Part shown: piece after piece, positions 1 to 7,022 of the stretch
How positions within the stretch are numbered: the stretch's first letter is position 1
How the letters are laid out: the number at the start of each line of letters is the position of its first letter
Origin: Agrobacterium sp. a22-2
GTDB taxonomy: Bacteria; Pseudomonadota; Alphaproteobacteria; Rhizobiales; Rhizobiaceae
Direction of reading: 5' to 3'
DNA: 64,000 nt
Assembly: GCF_012276985.1 (NCBI RefSeq)
Contig: NZ_JAAXMM010000002.1
Location: forward strand, 405,817 to 469,816
Program-made: the position numbers and the translations under genes
Notes under the pieces: model-generated
Told to the model about the DNA's origin: nothing
The model's database searches: none
Seen by the model: only the letters and a program-made list of their open reading frames with translations

Positions 1-73
1 ATCATTAGGCCATGCACGCGTCGCGGCCTATCGGACTTTGTGGTGACGGGCCCTTGTGAGGAGGATTTCAGGA

Positions 74-493
74 ATGGACCACGCATCAAAACCCACCTGC
101 CGGATTGTCAAGCCCGGCGCCACCTATGACGGCAAGCAGGGCCTGTCCTATTTCCACGGCATTTCGGCTGAAAGCACGGGTGCCAAGGGCATCTGCATGC
201 ATGTGCTGACCATGCCGCCTGGAACCCGCGCCAAGGCGCATTTGCACGAGAGCCACGAGACGGCGATCTACATGCTGTCGGGCTCGGCCCATACCTGGTA
301 CGGCGAGCGGCTGGAGCATCATGTCATCGTGCATGCCGGCGAGTTGTTCTACATCCCGGCCGGCGTGCCGCATCTGCCGGCCAACCTGTCGAGCACCCCC
401 TGCACGGCGCTGATCGCCCGCACCGATCCCAACGAGCAGGAAAGTGTTGTGCTCTTGCCGGAGCTGGATGCTTTGGTGGAGATGCCGGCCTGA
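74..493 (+). CDS. Small cupin-domain protein
   Basis: A 139-residue single-domain cupin. The two cupin motifs are visible: a His/Glu-rich first strand set (AHLHESHETAIYMLSG) and a second motif ending in FYIPAGVPHLP, so a metal-binding beta-barrel is expected. The ATG at 74 is preferred over the in-frame GTG at 56 because an AGGAGG ribosome site (59-64) lies about 9 bases before it. The substrate cannot be told from sequence. The gene stands alone, converging on hydA across a palindromic repeat, so no pathway link is claimed. Confidence 0.75.
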   Translation: MDHASKPTCRIVKPGATYDGKQGLSYFHGISAESTGAKGICMHVLTMPPGTRAKAHLHESHETAIYMLSGSAHTWYGERLEHHVIVHAGELFYIPAGVPHLPANLSSTPCTALIARTDPNEQESVVLLPELDALVEMPA

Positions 494-530
494 GGAGCGG
501 TGCTGCCAAATCGTAGCAGAGTGACTTGCG

Positions 531-705
531 GGGTTACTCCCCTCTGTCGCTCCGCGACATCTCCCCCACACGGGGGGAGATCGGCCGCTGGCGCGTTGCC
601 CGCTAATCCGGTTTCCGAGATTGCGGATAAGGCGAGCGGACGGCTCCATCCGATCTCCCCCCGTGTGGGGGAGATGCCCGGCAGGGCAGAGGGGGGTAAC
701 GCCAA
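531..705. repeat. Rhizobial-type palindromic repeat element
   Basis: An imperfect inverted repeat. The left arm (about 533-583: GGTTACTCCCCTCTG followed by ATCTCCCCC and GGGGGGAGATCGG) is mirrored by the right arm (about 649-703: CCGATCTCCCCCC, GGGGGAGAT, GCAGAGGGGGGTAACGCC). Each arm contains its own short hairpin. The element fills the space between the convergent cupin gene and hydA, where it could also end transcription. Related GC-rich elements recur at 59631, 62231, 62765 and 63958. Confidence 0.7.
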
Positions 706-726
706 GCACCGCTATCATTATGTCCG

Positions 727-2184
727 TCAAACCCCACTCGCCGGAATACCCGATCGCTCCACCTTGCGCGGCGAGACCAGGTCCTTCCAGGTCGACAGCG
801 CCTTGTTGACGGCCGGATAAGGCTCGCGCTTGACGAACTGGCCGTGGCCTTCCTGCGTCTTCACCGTGCTTTCCTCGATCACCACTTTGCCGCGGGTCAG
901 CGTGAAGCGCGGCAGGCCGGTCACTTCCTTGCCTTCAAAGACGTTGTAGTCGATCGCCGATTGCTGGGTCTTGGCGGAGATGGTCTTGGAGCGTTTTGGA
1001 TCCCAGACCACCAGGTCGGCGTCGCTGCCGACCAGCACGGCGCCTTTCTTCGGATAGACGTTGAGGATCTTGGCGATATTGGTCGAGGTGACGGCGACGA
1101 ATTCGTTCATCGTCAACCGGCCGGTCGCCACCCCATAGGTCCACAGCATCGGCAGGCGGTCTTCAAGGCCGCCGGTGCCGTTGGGGATCTTGGTGAAGTC
1201 GCCGACGCCAAAACGTTTCTGGTCGGTGGTGAAGGCGCAGTGGTCGGTGGCGACGACTGACAGCGAGCCCGCCTGCAGGCCGGCCCAGAGACTGTCCTGA
1301 TGCGTCTTGTTGCGGAAGGGGGGCGACATGACGCGGCGGGCGGCGTGGTCCCAGTCCTTGTTGAAATATTCGCTCTCGTCGAGCGTCAGATGCTGGATCA
1401 GCGGCTCGCCATAGACGCGCATGCCCTTCTGCCGGGCGCGGCGGATCGCTTCGTGGCTCTGTTCGCAGGAGGTGTGCACCACATAGAGCGGCACGCCGGC
1501 CATATCCGCCAGCATGATGGCGCGGTTGGTGGCTTCGCCCTCGACTTCCGCCGGCCGCGAATAGGCATGCGCCTCGGGGCCATTGTTGCCCTCGGCCAAA
1601 AGCTTGGCTGACATGGCAGCCACTACGTCGCCGTTTTCGGCATGCACCAGCGGCAGCGCGCCGAGTTCGGCACAACGCGAGAAAGAGGCGAACATCTCGT
1701 CGTCGTTCACCATCAGGGCGCCTTTGTAGGCCATGAAATGCTTGAAGGTGTTGATGCCCTTGTCCTGAACGACGGTCTTCATCTCGTCGAAGACTTGGTT
1801 GTTCCAGCCGGTGATCGCCATGTGGAAGGAATAGTCGGCATTGGCGCGGCTAGTCTTGTTGTGCCACATCTGCAGGGCGTCGAGCAGCGACTGGTCGGGC
1901 GCCGGCAGACAGAAGTCGACCACCATGGTGGTGCCGCCTGCCAGGCCCGCGCGTGTGCCGCTCTCGAAATCGTCGGCTGAGTAGGTGCCCATGAAGGGCA
2001 TTTCCAGATGCACATGCGGATCGATGCCGCCCGGCATGACATAGCAGCCGGTGGCATCGAGGGTCTCATTGCCGGAAAGGTTCTGCCCGATCTCGACAAT
2101 CACGCCGCCGTCGATCTTCACATCGGCCTTGTAGGTGAGGTCGGCGGTGACGATCGTGCCGCCCTTGATGACTGTGCTGGACAT
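727..2184 (-). CDS. hydA: Dihydropyrimidinase (D-hydantoinase family)
   Basis: A 485-aa amidohydrolase that opens the ring of 5,6-dihydrouracil or dihydrothymine to the N-carbamoyl-beta-amino acid. This is the second step of reductive pyrimidine breakdown. All expected metal ligands are visible: HVH (His57, His59), the carboxylated lysine in MAYKG (Lys154), His181 in HAENGD, His237 in VVHTS and Asp314 in ATDHC. The length is normal for the family. A GGAGA ribosome site precedes the ATG. It is the last gene of an apparent operon (amidohydrolase, LysE, hydA), 18 bases after the LysE gene. A hydantoinase role cannot be excluded, but the PreTA genes nearby favour pyrimidines. Confidence 0.95.
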   Translation of the reverse strand: MSSTVIKGGTIVTADLTYKADVKIDGGVIVEIGQNLSGNETLDATGCYVMPGGIDPHVHLEMPFMGTYSADDFESGTRAGLAGGTTMVVDFCLPAPDQSLLDALQMWHNKTSRANADYSFHMAITGWNNQVFDEMKTVVQDKGINTFKHFMAYKGALMVNDDEMFASFSRCAELGALPLVHAENGDVVAAMSAKLLAEGNNGPEAHAYSRPAEVEGEATNRAIMLADMAGVPLYVVHTSCEQSHEAIRRARQKGMRVYGEPLIQHLTLDESEYFNKDWDHAARRVMSPPFRNKTHQDSLWAGLQAGSLSVVATDHCAFTTDQKRFGVGDFTKIPNGTGGLEDRLPMLWTYGVATGRLTMNEFVAVTSTNIAKILNVYPKKGAVLVGSDADLVVWDPKRSKTISAKTQQSAIDYNVFEGKEVTGLPRFTLTRGKVVIEESTVKTQEGHGQFVKREPYPAVNKALSTWKDLVSPRKVERSGIPASGV

Positions 2185-2202
2185 TGTAGATCTCCGATTG
2201 TT

Positions 2203-2835
2203 TCAGGCGCGCATCGTTGCGAGTTTCAGGCCAAACCCAATGAACACGGCGCCGGTCACGGCCTTGATCCAACGCTCGAACTTGCCGCTGCGGGCATATT
2301 TGGCAACATGGGAAAAAACCATGACCATGGCCGAAAACCACACCAGGTTGATCATGGAGTGCAGGAAAACCAGGAAAAAGATGTTGCCGGCCGTGGCTTG
2401 ACCGAGCGGCACGAATTGCGGAAAGGCGGCTATATAGAACATCGAGACCTTGGGATTGAGTGCATTGGTGACGAAGCCTTCGAAGTAGGCGGCAACCAGC
2501 GTCCGACGACGTCTGGCCGGAGCGATGTCATGCACCGGCATGGTGCCGCGCCACGCTTCGCGCAGGGCCTTTACCCCGACCCAGCACAGATAGGCGGCGC
2601 CGATCATTTTCACAGCGAGGAAAAGTTCGGCGGAACGCATCAGAATGACCGACAGGCCGAAGAGCACGAAGGTGCCGTGCATATAGAAGGCACTGACGAA
2701 ACCGGCGATATTGGCAAAGCCCGCGAGCTTGCCGGACGTCGGCACTGTCCTGGCGATCAGGACGCCGTTCGGACCGGGCGAGATCACCAGCAGCGTCGTG
2801 ACCGCGACAAACGTCATGATGGTTGCAATATCCAT
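2203..2835 (-). CDS. LysE/RhtB-family amino-acid exporter
   Basis: A 210-aa membrane protein of LysE type. It begins MDIATIMTFVAVTTLLVISPGPNG, which carries the SPGPN signature of the family, and has about five to six hydrophobic segments. The ATG at 2835 is chosen because AAAGGGA lies 8 bases upstream; an open frame continues further upstream but looks non-coding. The gene sits between the carbamoyl-amidohydrolase and hydA on the same strand with gaps of 44 and 18 bases. It probably exports a product such as beta-alanine or 3-aminoisobutyrate when flux is high; that substrate is inference from context only. Confidence 0.85.
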   Translation of the reverse strand: MDIATIMTFVAVTTLLVISPGPNGVLIARTVPTSGKLAGFANIAGFVSAFYMHGTFVLFGLSVILMRSAELFLAVKMIGAAYLCWVGVKALREAWRGTMPVHDIAPARRRRTLVAAYFEGFVTNALNPKVSMFYIAAFPQFVPLGQATAGNIFFLVFLHSMINLVWFSAMVMVFSHVAKYARSGKFERWIKAVTGAVFIGFGLKLATMRA

Positions 2836-2879
2836 GGATGCGTCCCTTTGTTGATCGATAGATAGACCTGCGGTGAAAG

Positions 2880-4133
2880 CTACCCCACAATCTCCGCCGT
2901 CTCCAGCACTGCATGCAGCAGTACATCGGCGCCGGCGGTGGCCCAGTCCTTGGATATTTCCTCGGCCTCGTTGTGGGACAGGCCGCCGACGCAGGGGCAC
3001 ATGATCATGGTGGCGGGGGCGACTCGTGCCGCCCAGCAGGCATCGTGGCCGGCGCCGGAAATGATGTTCATGTGGCTGTAGCCGAGCCGTTCGGCCGCGT
3101 TGCGCACGCTCTCCACCAGCTTCGGATCGAAGGTGATCGGATCGAAATGGCCGACGGCCTCGACCGAGCAGCCGACGCCAAGCGCCTCGCAGATCGCGGC
3201 GGCCTCAGTCTCGATCTTCGCCCGCATGCGGTCCAGTTTTTCCTGGTTCGGGGTGCGAATGTCGACGGTGAAGACCACCTTGCCGGGTAGCACGTTGCGG
3301 GAGTTGGGCGAGAAGAACACCTGGCCGACGCCGCCGACGGCGCCCGGCTGCTCGCTGATCGCCACCGTCTGCACCATTTCCATGATGCGGCTCATGGCAA
3401 GGCCGGCATTGACGCGCAGGTTCATCGGCGTCGAGCCGGTATGGGCCTCGCGGCCAACAAGCGTGAATTCCAGCCACCACAAGCCCTGACAGTGCGTCAC
3501 CACCCCGATCTGCCTGTCTTCCGCCTCGAGGATCGGGCCCTGTTCGATATGATATTCGAAATAGGCGTGCATCTTGCGCGCGCCCACCTCTTCCTCGCCG
3601 CGCCAGCCGATGCGTTTCAGCTCGTCGCCATAGGTCTTGCCGTCCGGATCCTTGCGGGAATAGGCGTACTCGAGGCTGTGCACGCCGGCGAAGACGCCGG
3701 ACGCCAGCATGGCCGGGGCAAAGCGGGCGCCTTCCTCGTTGGCCCAATTGGTAACGACGATGGGGTGTTTGGTCTTCACGCCCAGATCGTTCATCGAGCG
3801 CACGACTTCCAGCGCCGCCAGCACGCCGAGCACGCCATCATATTTGCCGCCGGTCGGCTGGGTGTCGAGATGGGAGCCGACATAGACGGGCAGGGCGTCC
3901 GGGTCGGTGCCGGGGCGGGTCGCGAACATCGTGCCCATCTGGTCGAGACCCATGGTCAGCCCAGCATCCTCGCACCAGGTCTGAAACAGCGAGCGACCGG
4001 CCGCGTCCTCGTCGGTCAGGGTCTGGCGATTGTTGCCGCCGGCAATGCCGGGGCCGATCTTCGCCATGTCCATGAGTGAATCCCACAGGCGATCGCCGTT
4101 CACGCGCATGTTCTCGCCGGGTGCTGCCGTCAT
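2880..4133 (-). CDS. M20-family N-carbamoyl-beta-alanine / N-carbamoyl-L-amino-acid amidohydrolase
   Basis: A 417-aa zinc hydrolase of the beta-ureidopropionase / AmaB group. It releases CO2 and ammonia from N-carbamoyl-beta-alanine, the third step of reductive uracil breakdown. The metal-site motifs are present: GSHLDTQ (His88, Asp90), KYDG (Asp99), ANEEGARF (Glu133-Glu134), EYHIEQGP (His195) and a C-terminal GLSHNEAE histidine. The start at 4133 has GAGGA 8 bases upstream. It is the first gene of the operon with LysE and hydA and faces rutR across 304 bases that hold a RutR-like operator. Stereospecific N-carbamoyl-amino-acid hydrolysis is the alternative role. Confidence 0.9.
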   Translation of the reverse strand: MTAAPGENMRVNGDRLWDSLMDMAKIGPGIAGGNNRQTLTDEDAAGRSLFQTWCEDAGLTMGLDQMGTMFATRPGTDPDALPVYVGSHLDTQPTGGKYDGVLGVLAALEVVRSMNDLGVKTKHPIVVTNWANEEGARFAPAMLASGVFAGVHSLEYAYSRKDPDGKTYGDELKRIGWRGEEEVGARKMHAYFEYHIEQGPILEAEDRQIGVVTHCQGLWWLEFTLVGREAHTGSTPMNLRVNAGLAMSRIMEMVQTVAISEQPGAVGGVGQVFFSPNSRNVLPGKVVFTVDIRTPNQEKLDRMRAKIETEAAAICEALGVGCSVEAVGHFDPITFDPKLVESVRNAAERLGYSHMNIISGAGHDACWAARVAPATMIMCPCVGGLSHNEAEEISKDWATAGADVLLHAVLETAEIVG

Positions 4134-4275
4134 GTCAAAAAGTCCTCGCCTGTTTTGCCTTAGGGATCATGCAAGCGGCATGCCCCAATCTGTTCCCTGG
4201 TCGCCGGCAGCCATTTTTTAGCTTTTTCCGGGTTGTCATATCGACGGTTGCCTTTGCGCGACAACTGGCCGATAT

Positions 4276-4291
4276 TTGACCGATTGGTAAA
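4276..4291. promoter_or_regulatory. Candidate RutR operator between rutR and the pyrimidine operon
   Basis: The 16-mer TTGACCGATTGGTAAA matches the E. coli RutR consensus TTGACCANNTGGTCAA at 12 of the 14 specified positions and keeps the dyad. It lies 142 bases upstream of the amidohydrolase start and about 147 bases upstream of rutR. That placement suits autoregulation and control of the divergent operon by a RutR-type repressor. The site itself is read directly; binding is inferred. Confidence 0.6.
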
Positions 4292-4437
4292 CATTACAAC
4301 TTCCGGCGCGGCACTCAAGACGGAAAAGACGAAAAATACCGACAAAATAGCGGGCACAATGCCTGAAAAATAAGCTGTAGTCCAAACTGCGGCGCATTGG
4401 GCGGAACCTATTGAAATTCGAGGACAAAGACAGCGTC

Positions 4438-5091
4438 ATGGCCATCCCGAGAGCAGCGAGAACCCAGCGCCGGACCCGTATCCAGGAGGAGAAGGAAGAG
4501 CAGATCCTCGAGGCCGCACTCGACGTGTTTTCGCTGAGGGGTTTTCGCGGCTCGACCATCGACCAGATCGCCGAGGTGGCGGGCATGTCGAAGCCCAACC
4601 TGCTCTATTATTTCCGCACCAAGGAGGCCATGCACCGGGCGCTGATCGACCGGGTTCTGGAAGGCTGGCTCGAGCCGCTGCGGGCCTTCGACGCGGATGG
4701 CGATCCGGAGGCCGAGCTGCGCGCCTATATTCGCCGCAAGCTCGAGATGGCACGGGATTTTCCGCGCGAGAGCCGGCTGTTTGCCAACGAGATCCTGCAG
4801 GGCGCGCCGCATATCATCGACATGCTGCAGGGGCCGCTGAAAGACCTGGTCGATGAAAAGGTCGAGGTCATCCGCAGCTGGATGGCGGCCGGCAAGGTGG
4901 TCGACTGCGATCCCTATCACCTGATCTTCTCGATCTGGTCGACCACGCAGCATTATGCCGATTTCGACGTGCAGGTGACGGCGGTGCTGGGCGAGGGGCA
5001 GCGCTCGGAAAACCGCTTCGAGGATGCGGCACGGTTTCTCGAAGACCTGTTCGTGCGCGGGCTGATCGCCGCGAAGGTGTCGGATCTCTGA
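4438..5091 (+). CDS. rutR: RutR-like TetR-family regulator of pyrimidine catabolism
   Basis: A 217-aa TetR regulator. The N-terminal helix-turn-helix (LDVFSLRGFRGSTIDQIAEVAGMSKPNLLYYF) and the ligand domain (RESRLFANEILQGAP, LIFSIWSTTQHYADF) resemble E. coli RutR closely from end to end, as recalled from the family. RutR releases DNA on binding uracil or thymine. The ATG at 4438 gives a normal N-terminus; a TTG at 4411 in the same frame would add nine residues. It is divergent from the amidohydrolase-LysE-hydA operon, with a RutR-like palindrome between them. Confidence 0.85.
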   Translation: MAIPRAARTQRRTRIQEEKEEQILEAALDVFSLRGFRGSTIDQIAEVAGMSKPNLLYYFRTKEAMHRALIDRVLEGWLEPLRAFDADGDPEAELRAYIRRKLEMARDFPRESRLFANEILQGAPHIIDMLQGPLKDLVDEKVEVIRSWMAAGKVVDCDPYHLIFSIWSTTQHYADFDVQVTAVLGEGQRSENRFEDAARFLEDLFVRGLIAAKVSDL

Positions 5092-5100
5092 GTTCCTAGG

Positions 5101-5143
5101 CATCCGGGTGCCCGTCGGTGTGGCAGTGGTTTGCACCCGGATG
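5101..5143. terminator. Hairpin between convergent rutR and SDR gene
   Basis: An exact 11-base inverted repeat, CATCCGGGTGC (5101-5111) and GCACCCGGATG (5133-5143), with a 21-base loop, lies between the rutR stop and the SDR stop. It has no strong T-run on either side, so it may be a weak bidirectional terminator or an mRNA 3'-end stabiliser. Confidence 0.45.
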
Positions 5144-5165
5144 TTATCGGTTATCGGTAGGTATA

Positions 5166-5921
5166 TTAGATGCTCTGACCGCCGGAGACTTCGATGCGCT
5201 GGCCGGTAATCCAGCGATTGTCATCGGACAGAAGGCTTGCAATCATCGGGCCGATATCGTCTGGCAGACCGACGCGGCCGAGTGCCGTCATTCCGGCGAA
5301 GAACGTGTTGAAGTCCGGCGTGTCCCGCACCGCTCCGCCGAAAAAGTCGGTTTCAATGGCGCCGGGTGCCACGGTATTCACCGTTATGCCGCGGGCGCCG
5401 AGTTCCTTGGCCAAATAGATGCTGAGCACTTCGATGGCGCCTTTGACGGCGGCATAGGCACCCCAGCCGGCCGCGGAAATGCGTGTCAGTCCCGACGACA
5501 GATTGATGATGCGGCCGCCGTCCTCAATGAGCGGCAGCAAGGCCTGGGTCAGAAAGAACACGCCCTTGAAGTGGACGTTGACCAGCGCGTCGAACTGCGC
5601 CTCCGTGGTTTCTGCGATCAGTGCCATCTCGCCATGACCTGCATTGTTGACGAGATGATCGAATGTGTCGCGCTGCCAGGTGTCGCGCAGTGCAGCCTGC
5701 AATTGCTCGATGAAGGCCGCGAAGCCGGCCACGTTGCCGGTGTCGACTTTCAGCGCAACGGCCCGGCGGCCCATTGCTTCGATCTCGGCGACGACGGCCT
5801 GCGCATCCTGCTCGCGGCGCTGATAGGTGATGATGACGTCATTGCCTTTTCGGGCGATGTTCAGTGCGGTGTTGCGGCCCAGTCCGCGGCTGGCCCCGGT
5901 GATGATGGCGATCTTGCTCAT
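5166..5921 (-). CDS. Short-chain dehydrogenase/reductase (SDR)
   Basis: A 251-aa classical SDR: NAD(P)-binding TGASRGLGRN near the N-terminus, NNAG (LVNNAGHG), a catalytic Ser (NLSSG) and the YAAVKGA Tyr-x3-Lys motif, with a PGAIETDF loop. The ATG at 5921 has CAGGAGA upstream; the longer open frame upstream looks non-coding. It is divergent from an AraC regulator 134 bases away, a common arrangement in which the regulator controls the reductase. The substrate is unknown. Confidence 0.85.
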   Translation of the reverse strand: MSKIAIITGASRGLGRNTALNIARKGNDVIITYQRREQDAQAVVAEIEAMGRRAVALKVDTGNVAGFAAFIEQLQAALRDTWQRDTFDHLVNNAGHGEMALIAETTEAQFDALVNVHFKGVFFLTQALLPLIEDGGRIINLSSGLTRISAAGWGAYAAVKGAIEVLSIYLAKELGARGITVNTVAPGAIETDFFGGAVRDTPDFNTFFAGMTALGRVGLPDDIGPMIASLLSDDNRWITGQRIEVSGGQSI

Positions 5922-6055
5922 GTCGAAATCTCCTGATTTTGGATGACCATCAGTAGTCGACCAAGCCCGGAGACGTCGTTGCCGAAACCGTGACGATCTT
6001 TGCCTATTCCTCCAAGGCGGTTCCAAGACGGCCGGAGATCGGCTAGTGTTTTGCA

Positions 6056-6946
6056 ATGACCAATCCGCTGCTCAATGCCGTTTTGCGCTATTGCCAGGCC
6101 CGTGCCGAATCGGAGGGCCTTGGCCAGACGCCTATCGCGGGCCTGTCCATCGTCCGGTCGTTTGCGCCGAGTGGTCTGGAATGTGCCATCAGCCGGCCGC
6201 TTGTTTGTCTTGTTCTTCAGGGCAACAAGCATGTGACGATGGGTGCGCAGAACTTTGCGTTCGGCGCCGGCGATTCCCTGCTGATTACGGCGGATGTTCC
6301 GACGGTCAGTCAGATTACCAAGGCCAGTCGGGACGAACCCTACCTGTCCTTTGTGCTGGAACTGGATACGGCGGTGGTTGCCGAACTGTCGCTGCAGATG
6401 AAGGATGCGCCGGTTGCCGGGCCGCCTGTTCGGGTGGAGCCCACGGATTCCCAGGTGGCTGATGCGGCGTTGCGGCTGATGAACCTGCTGGATCGCCCGG
6501 CGTCGCTTCCCGTGCTTCTGGCGTCCCTGGTCAGGGAACTTCATTACTGGCTTCTGGTCGGGCGGCATGGGGCGGAGATCCGGCGTCTCGGTTGGCCGGA
6601 TGGTCATTCGCACCGCGTCGGACGCGCCATCGCCAAACTGCGGGCCGAATACGCACGGCCTCTGCGGGTCGAGCAATTGGCCTCTCTGGCCGGCATGAGC
6701 CCGTCGTCCTTCCACCAGCATTTTCGCAGCGAGACCTCTCTGTCGCCGCTGCAGTTCCAGAAGCAGCTTCGCCTGATCGAGGCCAGACGCATCATGATGT
6801 CGGAGGGGAGGACGGCTAGCAGCGCCGCTTTTGCGGTGGGTTACGAGAGCGTGCCGCAGTTCAACCGGGAATATCGCAGAATGTTCGGGCTGCCTCCGGC
6901 GCGCGACGCCGAAACGGTACGGGGCTCTGCGCAGCCGGCCGCCTGA
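6056..6946 (+). CDS. AraC-family transcriptional regulator
   Basis: A 296-aa regulator. The N-terminal half (about 20-160) is the AraC_N cupin-like type (ISRPLVCLVLQGNKHVTMG). The C-terminal half carries two helix-turn-helix motifs (PLRVEQLASLAGMSPSSFHQHFR; TASSAAFAVGYESVPQFNREYRRMFG). It is divergent from the SDR gene, so the likely target is the shared 134-base intergenic region. The effector is unknown. Confidence 0.85.
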   Translation: MTNPLLNAVLRYCQARAESEGLGQTPIAGLSIVRSFAPSGLECAISRPLVCLVLQGNKHVTMGAQNFAFGAGDSLLITADVPTVSQITKASRDEPYLSFVLELDTAVVAELSLQMKDAPVAGPPVRVEPTDSQVADAALRLMNLLDRPASLPVLLASLVRELHYWLLVGRHGAEIRRLGWPDGHSHRVGRAIAKLRAEYARPLRVEQLASLAGMSPSSFHQHFRSETSLSPLQFQKQLRLIEARRIMMSEGRTASSAAFAVGYESVPQFNREYRRMFGLPPARDAETVRGSAQPAA

Positions 6947-7022
6947 TCGGCTACCCAAGCCTGTCAGATGCGCCGTGCATGGACAATCGCAAACGCAGAT
7001 GGCGAAGTGTTGGCTCCCGCGG

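Noticed and set aside
2008..2865. 285-codon plus-strand frame over hydA and the LysE gene
   Set aside because: It is antisense to two well-supported genes and shows no domain.
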